Assembly (NCBI GenBank): GCA_027475525.1
Contig: JAMWFC010000082.1
Location: 1,798,001-1,862,000 of the forward strand
DNA: 64,000 bases
Reading direction: 5' to 3'
Source: Macrolepiota albuminosa
Taxonomy: Eukaryota; Basidiomycota; Agaricomycetes; Agaricales; Agaricaceae
Shown: one piece after another, positions 46,321 through 57,880 of the stretch
How positions within the stretch are numbered: the first letter of the stretch is position 1
Layout: the number at the start of each line of letters is the position of its first letter
Position numbers and translations under genes: made by a program
Notes under the pieces: generated by a model
Databases searched by the model: none
What the model was told of the DNA's origin: nothing
Seen by the model: only the letters and a program-made list of their open reading frames with translations

Positions 46321-47013
46321 ACAAATATTTTGGTCACTTTATGCAACAGACTACCTTTTGTTGACTGTGTCAGAAGAAGACTCTGCTTTAGTTCTTTCTC
46401 TTTCTCTATCTTTATAACCTCCTAGCACCTTCCCTTAGCAACTTTTAGCACTTTGCCTTAGCAACTCTTAGCACCTTTTCTTAGCAACATTTAGTGCATT
46501 TCCAACCACCCACTTTTCTTGCCACCAACCTCTTGCCTACCATAGGTTTTCTGGGATCTGTCTGTAAGGGTGACTTCTAGAGACTGTGGCTCAGTCACAT
46601 AGCTGGCAGAGGAAGATCCAAAGAGAATAAGTCTGGAGATTCTCTATGCCAGGTTGGATGCTTCTGGGGCCTCTAAAGCATGGGAAACAACTATACAGTA
46701 CAACAAACTTTAAAAACTCAAAAATTGCCTACATAAACAATTGCACAAATAAGGGGCAAACTCTGGCAAACTCTGGCTTATATAAGTGGTCTGGAAGCAG
46801 TGCTGAGGGGCCCACACTTGTTTGAATGGTAGCTAAAGAACCAGAGCACTTCAAGGGCTGAGAATAGTATTAACAGATAGTGAAGAAAGGAAGAAATAAG
46901 GAGTCCCTGACACTGTCCAGGACTTAACCCTCAAATACTTAATACACCAAAAGCAATATTGACTAAGTAGCTGTACTAGTGCTAGTACACCTTAGCTCAA
47001 TTTGGCATCATCA
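46320..47013 (-). repeat. degraded LTR copy of the element A family, interrupted
   Basis: Element strand begins TGATGATGCC at 47013 and matches the element A LTR through 46913, then again from 46562 to about 46320. The gap is exactly the nested 350-bp solo LTR. Confidence 0.65.
46563..46912. mobile_element. 350-bp solo LTR nested in the older LTR
   Basis: Begins TGTAAGGGTG and ends CCCTGACA (TGT...ACA) and is flanked by the perfect 5-bp duplication CTGTC at 46558-46562 and 46913-46917. Has a TATA-like CTTATATAAG near 46775. Removing it restores the host LTR (ATCTGTC|CAGGAC). Confidence 0.8.
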
Positions 47014-47526
47014 CCACTTTTCTTGATAAAGAAGTTTTATTTACCTTACCTGCTATCAACATTACTGACTTCTCTCTTGCATATTTGTACCTTACTGCTT
47101 GCAAATCATTTCAAAATATTTTATATTCTAAAAAAGAATGGTAACTTGCACATAGTCCACAGCCTTGAATTACTAAACAAAATTACCATATGGTGCTCTG
47201 GTGTACCAGCTTTTTCTGATCATATTGCCAAGTCTTTTGCCAGGCACATTTGTGGTGCCATCCTTGATCTCTACAGTGTAAGACACATGAATGGCAACTG
47301 ACTTTGCCGTGCCTGAATATCTTTCCTCACGGCAAATAAACTATATTTCTGAGTATACTACAGGGTAATACAAGTATTGAGGATTATAAGAACGAACTAT
47401 GAAAAAAATTATATGGAGTTGAAGATGGTATATAGGTGATTCTATGAAAGTCGGGGCAAAACCGACCAAATGCATGTAATTGGCAACCGTGACAAACACG
47501 GGTGTCACGCGTTTACTCGGGGTCAT

Positions 47527-48597
47527 CTATTGCCATCTCGTTGTCATCATCATCGTCGTCATCCTCCTCCTCCTCCTCCTCCTCCATTTCCTCTTGAAAT
47601 GCAAATTCGGCTTCAAGGTCACGATGCAGGGGCCTTGCGGGTCCTCCTCCTCCTCCTCCTCCATTTCCTCTTGAAATGCAAATTCGGCTTCAAGGTCACG
47701 ATGCAGGGGCCTTGCGGGCCTCTTTGGCCACCTTACTTTAGGGAGACCCTCCTCCGCCCATGTCTTGATTGCCTCCTCCCATTCCTTAACCGCCGTGTCG
47801 TGAGTTTTCTTCATCTCCTCCCATCGAGCTTCCATTGCCGCCTTTGCATCTTGCTTGGATTCTTGTTCTACCCTATTCTTTTGTTTCTCATCCTCATCCT
47901 TCTTCCTCTTCTCCCGCTGTTTCCTCACCGCAGCCTCAAACTCATCAGATGTCAATACAACACCTTTCCCATTGAACAATATTGTTCGATCGTCCTTCTT
48001 CCGGGTTTCCTTCAAATTCAGCGACTCCGACATCTTGTCAAGGACAATATGCTGAAAAACAAGCTGTGCAGATGTCCCCTCAAGCATAAACTCCTGCGCG
48101 ACAACGATATTGTGGGCCAATCGTAAATTTTTGGTAAGTTTTTGTGATTGTTCTTCTAACTCTTGCTTTGACTGATGGACTGGTGCTTCCCCGAACAGAA
48201 TATTCCAGTTGGGCATAGGCAGGTCAGGAAGTGAGCCGAGCACTGGTGGTCCTATCATTCGGCAAGCGTTTTCAGAGGTGAGCTTGGCCTTCGAGACAAG
48301 AAGGGAACCTGACGAGGTTGATGCTAGGGCAGCATTCATCAACCTCAAATGTTTGGATGGCGTATATAATTCTGGATCAATATTTGGGTCAAGCACTCAA
48401 CGGTGAATACGGGTGGGTGTCTCTGGACACCCAGTGGGGAGAGTATGGGTGTCTTCATCAACATCAAAGGCTGTTGGGGGGTGGAGGCGGTTTGCGGCTA
48501 TTATTGCTCGCACGGGGCTTGGTTGGGCAAGAGAAAATGACTGCTTCTTACGTTTTTTAATTTTCTTGACACGATCAGACAACGCGTGTCTGGTCAT
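47527..48597 (-). CDS. coiled-coil protein carried by the TA-flanked transposon
   Basis: Frame runs from 48597 (MTRHALSDRVKKIKKRKKQS, a nuclear-localisation-like start) through an in-frame TGA near 48397-48399 to VLDPNIDPELYTPSKHLRLM, NWNILFGEAPVHQSKQELEE, GKGVVLTSDEFEAAVRKQRE, a Lys/Glu-rich helix, and VRWPKRPARPLHRDLEAEFA, then an acidic tail. The helical end resembles the C-terminal tail of fungal pogo/DDE_1 transposases, but no DDE catalytic core or helix-turn-helix is present. It is either a 5'-deleted transposase in a non-autonomous copy or a separate accessory protein. Function not assigned. Confidence 0.5.
47565..47718. repeat. 77-bp tandem duplication in the transposon
   Basis: Copies 47565-47641 and 47642-47718, beginning in a CTC run. 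Shifts the acidic tail of the carried ORF. Confidence 0.9.
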
Positions 48598-48728
48598 TTG
48601 AGCGATTGACGCTGAGAAGCTTGATGGTGGATGCGGCGGGGCTAGTGCGGGTTACGCTTGGGCTGTCACGCTAAAAGGCACTCAACAAAGTCATGCATTT
48701 TGCGACGCGTCCACACCCCCAACGCGCC

Positions 48729-48882
48729 TCGGACTTTTTTTGTTTATGTTCCGTAGTTCAATAGCTTTCCATAGGTATCAATCTTGTGCAGGTTTACTGG
48801 GTATATCGGACTTTTTTTGTTTATGTTCCGTAGTTCAATAACTTTCCATAGGTATCAATCTTGTGCAGGTTTACTGGGTATA
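48729..48882. repeat. 77-bp tandem duplication in the transposon
   Basis: Copies 48729-48805 and 48806-48882 differ at one base (AGCTTTCC versus AACTTTCC). Confidence 0.9.
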
Positions 48883-51375
48883 TCGAGAGGAATCTTGCTC
48901 CGAAAAGTTGCCATCAGTCTCAAATCAGCTAAAATCAGCACAAAATCACTCGTCCCTCCACATAAAATTACACATTCAGCTCAAAACTGGGTATACATAT
49001 TCTCAAGGGGTATATCATTGCTGTATGTAGTAACATCAGGGCGAAATATGAGGCATTGGTCCAGTAGACAGGTAATTGCCATTGACCTATTGGTTGCCAG
49101 TCATGTGGATTACACTGTATGTTGGCTATGATGAGCATCTGATATATCCTTCTTCCTGAGATCTCACCACTTTTCAAACTCTGTTTAGTGCATTGCACCT
49201 AGTCACTCCCTATGGGCTGGACAACCTCACTCTCTATATTTTATAATGACATCACTTTCATTCTCCAACCCAAAATACTGCATAATGTCTTTAGCTTTAT
49301 CAATGATATTGGTGTCAAAGGCTCCAAAGATTGGCAACTTATAAACAGCTTGCCAGCAACCCATTCTGATAACTCCAATATTCACTTAATACTCTGAGAA
49401 TTTTTTCAGCTACTTAACTGAGTTCTCCAACATATGAAGTATAGCAGTGGAACTTTTAGCAGCTATAAGCTCCTGCTCTGCATGCCAAGGTTCAAAATAC
49501 TTGGTCACATCTGCACTCCTGACAAATATATTCCTAACAAGTCTTGCCTAATGCTTCTGGAACAATGAGATTCTTGCTGAAATCTTTTTAAGGTACATAC
49601 CTTTCTTAGAATCATTGGTGTGCTTTGAATATTTATCAAAAACTTTGCTCATTGCACACATGCCCTTAATCAACTCATCTATGCCAATGAGCCCTTTGAA
49701 TTCAGGCCAGACCAGATCAATGCCCAGCAAGATCTAGTAAAAGCTTTACAAGATGCCAAGCTGCTTATCTCCATTGACTATGCCTCTGCTGACCCTGTCA
49801 TCTTAGCAGTGGATACTTTGTATATTGCTATTGGCTATATTTTGTGTCAATGCCTTACCAACGATTAGAAACAATAACACTACAATCAATTTGGGTCTAT
49901 TATGCTAAACAACTGAGAATCCTGCTACAGTTAGCCTAAATTGAAGCTGTATGGACACTTCAAGGCCTTCTGATTGCTAAAAATGTATCTGATTGGCATG
50001 CGGAACCTTATTATAAAAGTCAATGCCAAGTATATCAAAGGCATGCTGCAGAATCCCAATATTCAGCCATCTGCTAGTATCAATTGTTGGGTAGTCGCTA
50101 TCTTTATATTTCACTTCAAACTGGTACATGTTAAGAGCTTGTTTTACAGATCAGATAGACTCTCTAGATGACCACAGCAGCCTGGCAACCCAGCAGTAAA
50201 TCTACAAGCAAATTGCAATTTTAAGTACTGAATCAACCAATTACATGGCTTCATGCACCGTATCTAACAACCGATTCTTCTGCTGCATTGACAACAGCCA
50301 GCTAGTATTCTTTTACATCCCATTGTCTCTTACAGACCTAAGATCTTTAGCACACCACCTACTTTCTACATGGCAAGCATTTTTAGCCAAGATTCCTCTC
50401 TAGTGAAAATTGTATAGGAGCCTTATTTGCTAAGAGAAAACAGCAGAAATTTGACATACAATGCTGTACTGTGATCTGCCAAGGCCAAAATAGAAGACAG
50501 TTGTTTAGTAACAGTTGAGCAATGGATTTAAAACTTCAAGTGACCAGCAAACCTTACTGATGAACAATATGCCATATTTATTTGCTATGCCACATACTTC
50601 TTCTTTACTGATAACTGTCTTTGGCAACAAAATTGAGATGGCACACATAAGCTAGTCATTAAGCTGGATGATTACCTATGAGTGCTGTGTGCTATACACA
50701 ATGAGCTTAGACATAGAGATCTTGATACTATCCAAGCCTCTTTCTTGGAATGATTTTGGTGGCTACACGCTAGCACTGATATCACCTGGTACATTAGAAC
50801 TTGCCATCTCTGCCAAATTCAACAAACATGCCAAGTGCTTATCCCACCAACTGTTGCAATGCCAGCTCCCCTCTTCAGCAAGATCTATATCAACACCATG
50901 CACATGTCCAAATCTGGTTGCTATAAGTACATCATTCAAGGTTGCTATTTGCTAATCTACTGGCCTGAATTTTGGATGCTTCAAAGAGAAAATACTGAGG
51001 CAGTTGCCAAGTGGCTATTTGAAGATGTTATTTGCCATTGAGGAGCACTAAGAGAAATTGTTATGGATAATGATGCACCAAGCATAAAAGCACTAATATA
51101 TTTCACCAAAAAATATAACATCCATCACATCTGAGTATCTGGCTACAATAAATGTACCAATAGACTGGTAGAGAGACTACACTTTGATATTCAACAAGCA
51201 CTCTTCAAGGCAGTCAATGACAACAAATCTTGTTGGAGTAAAGTGACATACTCAGTATTTTAGTTGAAAAGAGTCACAATTCATAAGCACATGAGTTGTT
51301 CTCCCTATTATGCAGCTACTGGCACTCATTCTTTATTCCTTGATGACATTATAGAAGTGACCTACCTCCAACCAG

Positions 51376-52302
51376 TGATAACGCCCAAAGTTTGGTCAGC
51401 AACAAATATAACTATAGTGTTACCGTACCAATAGCTTGCATTGGGCGCGCTATAAGTGATGTGAGGAGTCCCAGGCAGGTCCCAGAGAACGCGTCTATGA
51501 AAATGGAGAAAAGTTGGTAAGGGGGTCGGCAAGTGTAAAGCACTAAGGTAAAGCGCCTAAGAAGGGAGCGGTAAGCGAATACGGCAATGTCAACGGCAAG
51601 AACACAGTAAGCTTAGCGAAGTCTAAGCGTCGTAAATGCCTGCTGTAGATGCAAGGCGCGAATAGGTCGAAGGCTAGCGATAGTCTGCAACTGCCAACGA
51701 GCTCAACATTGCTGACCGTAAATGAGGTCTAGAGCGTAAGGGAGACTGAAGTAAGGGGAGCAGGAAACTCTGGTCTATTGTTCAATGTACAAGTCGGTAA
51801 GTACTTTTATACTACAATGAGTTCACCGTCGCCAGTGGCCAATGACGCCAAAGTGTGGTAAACTAGAAAATTTTATAGGGGTAGCTCCAACAGTTTCAGA
51901 TCCCTACCGTCCATTCAAGAACCTTAGCAATGCCAGGCAACAGATCGCAAAGCTAAACCATCAATCCATCACCCTTCTGTCTGTCCAAAATGCTTAGCAA
52001 TGTCAGGCGCCAGATTGAGGCGCTAAGCGGTGTCAGACGCCAAGGTCAAACACCAAGCTGTCCGTCAGTTTTTGATAGATCATCAGGCTTCTCGCTAAGC
52101 GCTGTCGTCAGTGACTGATGCCATCTGTCAGTTGTCATTCTGTCTGCCGTCGGCGCTATCATTGATCGGATCTGCTTCTTGCCGTGCGCGGCTGTCAAAT
52201 ATTGCCAAAATTGGTTAGTTAGCGTGTGCTAAGGTATCCCGGACCTGTGCTGTGTTGCCGTAGCCTGCCGTTGATGTGCTGATCCTGTATGGGGTCCTAT
52301 CA
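51376..52302. mobile_element. 927-bp solo LTR in element B integrase
   Basis: Starts TGATAACGCCC and ends TCCTATCA, with 5-bp inverted termini TGATA/TATCA and a 4-bp target duplication CCAG (51372-51375 and 52303-52306). It splits the integrase between TYLQPV and the ITDLIAR/LERLYD part. Related to but distinct from the element A LTR; shares GCTAAG-rich stretches. Confidence 0.85.
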
Positions 52303-52734
52303 CCAGCATCCAACAGCATCTTAGCAATTACTGATCTGATTGCTAGGTGAGCCATTGACCTTTAACAAAGAAAAGAAGATTTGGAGCGACTCTATGATGT
52401 GGTCTTTAGTGCTTATCACCAAGCAGCCCTCCAATTCAAGACAGAACATAGCGCCACTATAAAAAATTACAACTTCCTGAGAGGAGTACTAGTATTTATG
52501 TGTAACTCCAAAATAGAGACATTTTACAACAAGAAGATATGCTCATACTATTTGAGACCTTTGGTAGTTATCTCTCATAACTATGGAGGTGCTTATGTGC
52601 TTTGTGAATTAGATGGTTCAGTCCTACACCAACCTATTGCCACTTTCTGCTTATTTCTATATCTTGCCAGAGAATAGATTGACTTGCCACTTGAAGTGCT
52701 AAATATTAACACCGCTAAACTTTAAGAACTTGAA

Positions 52735-55467
52735 GAAACTGACTTATTGAATGATGATAATTTGCTGACTATATTTGAAGAAAAAGAAAACAATTAGAAA
52801 AGATTATAGTAATAAGCTCTCTTTTTCTATTACTTACTCTATTATATCTAACAGACATTTTCTTATGTAGTTAAGATGCAGCACTAGCATGGCTGCCAAT
52901 ACTTAGCACTTTGTGCAACTTTCACCAAGAGTTTTTCACTATGATGACTTACTGAGCATTTCTCTTTTTGCAAAATTTTGCTAAGTCCTCTTGAACTTTG
53001 TTTTATCTATTATGACTCTTAATTTGCTAAAAGGCTTACTCAATTTCAAAACCAGATATATATGAAGACTGACAGCAATACAAAAAGCTATACAAAAATG
53101 GCCTATCTATGCTAAGGTCTATTTAATCACTATCGTTGTCTATCAGCAAAGAGTCATCTAAAACTGGCAAAAAGGAGTTGTGAAGAGGAAAAAGATCATC
53201 TAGCAAGATGTTATTGGTGGTTTGCCAATCCATGGTGGCTTAGCAATTGTCTTAGTAATCACAAAGGATGCAAAGACTATGCTCTAAGTTAGAATAGCAT
53301 AGCCAAAGTGCCATGAGCTGGCCCCAGATTTGTTTCTGCTTCTGCCCCATTACCATTTCCATTGTTGCCGCTCTCTTTGAGAATCTCTCTAGCATCTCCT
53401 ACAAATTCAGTGCTACCACTGAATACATATGATTTTGATTTAGCCAGGTAAACATGTTGCCAGTGACTATAGGCTGCAGTTGGAGAGTTCATACAGGGTT
53501 GATCCTGGCAATGACAGGTTGCTGAGGCTCTAAACTAGCAACATCCTCTGGATCTGAGACTTCCTAAGGGGCAGTGTTACCATAAAGTGGTAACTACTGC
53601 CACTCAGGTTTCTGCTGCTACTTTCTCTGCTGCCTCCTTGGCTGGTTCCTCCCTACCTTCCTGCTGTGTTGTCAGAATCTCATCATCTTCACCATCAGCA
53701 TTCTTATCCCCTCTCATTGCTGTTACCTTAGCTTTTTCCTTCTCTTTCTGTCTAGACTCATCCCCCATCTCAACATCCACAGGAACCTCTTTCCACTCCT
53801 TCTTTGCTGCTGAGTTGCCAACCTTCTTCTGCTCTCCCAAATCTCCTGCTTCTCGGTTCCCTGACTCCTTGGTGCCAATTGAATAGGCAACAAAAGGCTA
53901 CTTGGATCTGCCTTGGTCTCTGGTGGCAGCAAGCAACTTGCTGCCAAGACCCTTTTCAAATCCTTCATCTTGGCATCTTTGGAAAGGGAGAAGAAAGAGG
54001 GCAACAACTCTATGCAAGGGCACTTTGCTTTGCCCTTCTTTTTGCTAGGGCTTGTTGTTTTTCTGAGACTGAAGTTCTTTGGTGCTCTCTCATGTCCTGT
54101 TTGCCAACTGTTTCAGATCCATTCTCTTAGCACATTAGCAATGCCAAGAAGGCTTGTCCAATTGAGGCCATTCTACTAGCAGCAATCTTTTTTTTCTGCA
54201 TTTCTATGAACTCCCTTGCTCTTCTGATTGATACAGCATAAGTAAATATCTTCTCAACCAAGGCATCTGGAGTCCTACCATGCTCATAACTTTTGGCCTC
54301 ATAATAATGCACATGTGTTTGAGGGCCCCACAGTGGTAACACAGCTATGCTCTAGTCAGGAACCAGCAGCCTTCTGGATTGTTATCTACTCAGCATTTGT
54401 CACACTACTATCAGAAGTTAGCAAAACTGCTGAAGAAAAAGAAGTCACTTGCCACTCCTCATGCTTTCTTGAATTCTTGCTGAGTTGCCAGAGAAATGGT
54501 CTTCTTCCTCTTCATTTCCTCTATAATGACCCCAGCTTTCTGCCTCTCATACAAGACAGCGTCTTCCCGATGTAGCAAAAGCTAAAAAATTCCTTGTCAT
54601 TGAAAGTGGATTGCATTGGCACCTATACAAACTTAGTCAATTCAAGCTTAAGTTCAAAAAGTACTACTTAATGCATATTGAAGAGCCGTCTTGTGACTTT
54701 GCAAAGTTTATTAGTGACTACTGGCAATGGCAAGAAACATCACAACATATCTTGCATTTAGAAGCAACTGCTGGCTTCTTTGGCAAGCCTGATTTGCTAG
54801 CTGGCAACACTGGGCTCATTGTGCTGCCAGCACAAGTTTTCTTCTTAAATCTTTTAGCTACAATTTTCTGCCTCTTAATGGCAGGCACTTTTTCTCCAGC
54901 AACATCCTTCATCTCCTCTGCCAATTCTCTGACTCTTTTCTGCTCCTCCAGCATCCTGGTAATTTTCCAGGACTCCTGGGAGATCTCCTCACACCTTGCT
55001 GCAATCTCCTTTTCTACTTGCATATATGTCAGGGGCACCAAGACCTTCTGCTTACTGTAGGGTGACAAATCAGACCAAAGCTAAGTTAGAAGTATGGGTT
55101 AGAGATACTCACTCTGCTGCAGGTATGCCTACCATCATTGGCAATGCCCTGGACAAAATATCCTCCAACTTGTCCTCAACAGTTGGAACAAGGGGAGGTG
55201 CCTAGCAACACAGTCAGCTGGCAATATGGCAAGAACCAGAAGCACTTACAAAATGAGAAAGAGGTGCTAACTACTCAGCACTATGATTGTCTACATAATG
55301 TGCCTGGCACTATTTCTGAACCTCAATTTTCCTATCTCAGCCTACGCCAAGAACACAAACCTCCAACCAATGCTCCTTTATCATAGTAACAACAAGGTTT
55401 GGAGGCACCTCCATGCCCACACCCTCAATGCATCTAATGAACTTGTTTTCTTTTTTAATATATGTGT
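52735..55467 (-). pseudogene. remnant of an intron-containing gene antisense to element B
   Basis: Not recognised. On the minus strand PTVEDKLEDILSRALPMMVG is followed by a well-formed intron (GTGAGT to CTACAG, near 55055-55112) and then VLVPLTYMQVEKEIAARCEE, a charged helix (LEEQKRVRELAEEMKDVAGE) and KCKICCDVSC. Lower-coordinate pieces include EAKSYEHGRTPDALVEKIFT (54290) and an acidic stretch (53800-53610). Stops break the frame. It may be an accessory ORF of the retroelement or a captured host gene. Confidence 0.4.
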
Positions 55468-56253
55468 TGATGACGCCCAAATCAAGCTGAAGAGCATGCA
55501 CTATCATTAGTATAGCTCCTTAGCTAATATAGTCTTGAGCATGCTAAGTATGTGAGAGAATCCTGGACAGGTCTCAGAGAATACATGGTAGGCAAGAGAT
55601 TGGTGGCAAGGAAAGTGGATGATTGGAAGCACTTGTATAAGGCTCCAAAACATGGCTAAAAAGCACTAAGAGTCGCTAAGGAATAGTGCTAAAAGACATG
55701 AGAGAGTCACTAATAAAAGGCACTAAGAGGTGTGGAAGAGTTATTAAAAAAAAGCACTAAGAGGTGTGGGAATAAGTTGCTAAGAGGCACTAAGTGTTAA
55801 CATCTAGAATAAGATAATAAAAAGATGAGATTGCTTAGTGGATTTAAGCACAAATGCCAAGCTGTAGTTGCAAGGCACTAGAGAGAGAAAAAAAAAACTA
55901 AAGCAGAGTCTTATTGCTGACATGGTCAACAAAAGATAGTCTGTTGCATATAGTGACCAAAATGTTGAGATACAATCCCTACTGCCAAATTGATGATATG
56001 CTACTAACAAAAAGTAAGTATTTATAGTAAAGGAAGTTAGCCAATGCTCAAAGGCTAAGTGCTGCTAGAAGGTGGTGAACTAATAAGAATATAAGTAAAT
56101 GTGGTGAATTGAATTGTATAGTAAAAAGGTCTATAATAATGCTGTTATGAAAATACTTCATTATTCCATCTTATAAGTGCTGCCACTGGCTAAGAGCATT
56201 ATTCTGGATTGACTGATGCCAAGTGTCCATGTAAATGTATAGCCTTGAAATGC
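55468..56253 (+). repeat. CpG-decayed LTR of the element A family, 3'-truncated
   Basis: Starts TGATGACGCCC and aligns with the element A LTR in inverted orientation (45285-46036) up to CTTGAAATGCAAG, where the 3' LTR and flank of element C begin. Sites such as GGGCGTGC versus GAGCATGC and TTAGCGG versus TTAGTGG show CpG loss. Confidence 0.8.
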
Positions 56254-56258
56254 AAGTA

Positions 56259-56493
56259 TGTAACGAAGTTACAAGGATTTGTGAGCTTAATGTTCACACT
56301 GCACAGAATCAGACCAGTCCGGTCTATTGACTATGTAGTACAAACAAAAGATAAGCTGCTTTGTAAGCAGCTGGTAAACTAATTTATATAATAATGTAAA
56401 TTAATATTATATTATAATAAATATAATATAATAGTATCTACTGTAAGGTAAGTAAAGCTATGTGGCCAACGCCACATAGCGGACTACGCTACA
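56259..56493 (-). repeat. 3' LTR of element C, 235 bp
   Basis: Element strand runs TGTAGCGTAGTCC to CTTCGTTACA (TGT...ACA). It contains a 10-bp stem with 4-base loop (arms 56457-56466 and 56471-56480), a terminal palindrome TGTAACGAAGTTACA, and a very AT-rich centre (56380-56440). The boundary follows from the adjacent purine tract; the 5' partner LTR is not in the window. Confidence 0.7.
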
Positions 56494-56503
56494 CACCCCC
56501 CAA
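56494..56503 (-). other. polypurine tract of element C
   Basis: Element strand TTGGGGGGTG directly abuts the LTR start TGTAGCG, the expected place for plus-strand priming. Confidence 0.65.
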
Positions 56504-57726
56504 TCAGACCGAGCTACGGTCTTGAGATAATACGACGGTCATGCCGTCGGTAAGTCAGGGACGGGGGCAATGGGAGAGTCCCCAGGCTCCCAGAATGGAT
56601 CGGCAGTCGCGTCGTCCATGTCGTAGTCGAGGAGTTCATCCTCGGGTGCGGGCGCGTAGGAAGTACCCGAAGGCCCTGCTACTGGCAGGGAATCGTCATA
56701 GTCCCGGAGGGGGGACAGTGTGAGATTGGGGTCGATGGTCGACCCCGGGACAGGTGGTTGGGGATCAGGCAGATCCCCGGTGTCGGACGGGTACTGGCAC
56801 GTCCAGATTTTGCGGGCATGAATGTCTTGCCCGATGGAGAGGTACATCCCCTTGGCGAGCGCGTCGTCGTATGCACGACAACTGTCCTGCTGCTGGAGCA
56901 TCAGGCGTTGGCGATCGCCAATGGTGGCCTCGCACCACCCATCCCACTGAGGGATGGACTGGGGTGTACCGTAGTGGTCGAGGCGTTGTAGCCTCTCGTC
57001 GTCGATAGCAGCCGCCTCGTTGTAGAGCCGGCTGTCACTGAAGAATAGATGGGCCAAGTAGGTGACCCCATAAGTGTACGCGTGGTCAGCCCAGCTGACC
57101 GGAATTTGATTGTGAAGAAGGACACGTAACGTGTCCGAAGTGGTGAATACGGAAGCTGACGCTTCCGGGATGTCCACAGCCTGAACCTCGAAGGTAGGGT
57201 CGTTGGCGTGGAGAGGCTCGAAGGCTTGCCCCGTGGCCGCCTCGTACTCAGCCACGGCCTCTTTGTAGAGGCCTGGCCTGGCGAAGACGTAGGCCAGGTA
57301 CTTGTATACCGTGGCCTTGGAGGGGCGGCTGGCGCTGAGGGCGCGTACAAGCACAAACCCAAAGAGGCTGCGCCAATGAATGCGCATGGCTCGGTCCAGA
57401 GCCAGACCGGTCCACACGTTGGACATCCCAGGGCATCCATAGAGGAGGGCGTATGAGCCCAGGTAGTCCAAAGCAAATGGTTGCTTTGGATCAGGGGGGG
57501 TAAGGCCGACGAAGGCAATTTTCCCTCCCTCTTTGCGGCGATAGAGCCGCGACGGCACAATTATTCACGGGACGTTCTCCCGCTCCTCTGGACTCGCGAA
57601 GGGTACCGCGATAGTCCTATACTCAACCTCGTCGAGTAAATGAGACATAGCTCTGTCTCGGGCCATAGGGTGGCAGTTGAGCGCCACCCGCTTGAATTCG
57701 TTGAGCAAGAGGTAGCCCAACTGATG

Positions 57727-57880
57727 CTGACAAAGCGGCGTAAACTGGTTGTTAACCAGTGCGTGAAGTCTGCGGACTTCTCGAGGACTGCGGGGAAACC
57801 CGGCTGACAAAGCGGCGTAAACTGGTTGTTAACCAGTGCGTGAAGTCTGCGGACTTCTCGAGGACTGCGGGGAAACCTGC
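57727..57880. repeat. 77-bp-period duplication in element C ORF3
   Basis: 74 identical bases at 57727-57800 recur at 57804-57877. Removal puts the ORF segments starting at 58082 and 57558 in the same frame. Confidence 0.95.

Larger units (their letters stand above)
47274..49117 (-). mobile_element. Tc1/mariner-superfamily DNA transposon inserted in element B RT
   Basis: Terminal inverted repeats begin CAGTGTAA at both ends; the first 25 bases match at 22 positions (left CAGTGTAAGACACATGAATG, right reversed CAGTGTAATCCACATGACTG). A TA duplication flanks it (47272-47273, 49118-49119). Excising the element with one TA gives GATCTCTATGTTGGCTATGA, translating as DLYVGYD, exactly the RT block of the family. 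As shown it is 1844 bp, including two 77-bp duplications. Confidence 0.85.
47016..52734 (+). mobile_element. element B: heavily decayed Ty3/gypsy pol, with nested insertions
   Basis: Plus-strand pieces collinear with element A: RT LKKNGNLHIVHSLELLNKIT (47130), DLY|VGYDEH (split by a transposon), WTTSLSIFYNDITFILQP (49215), RNase H LIIKVNAKYIKGMLQNP (50000), integrase IYINTMHMSKSGCYKYIIQG (50880), AATGTHSLFLDDIIEVTYL (51310), and after a solo LTR the C-terminal LERLYDVVFSAYHQAALQFK and YLRPLVVISHNYGGAYVLCE. Stops and shifts are frequent. gag and the N-terminal RT are absent. Confidence 0.8.
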
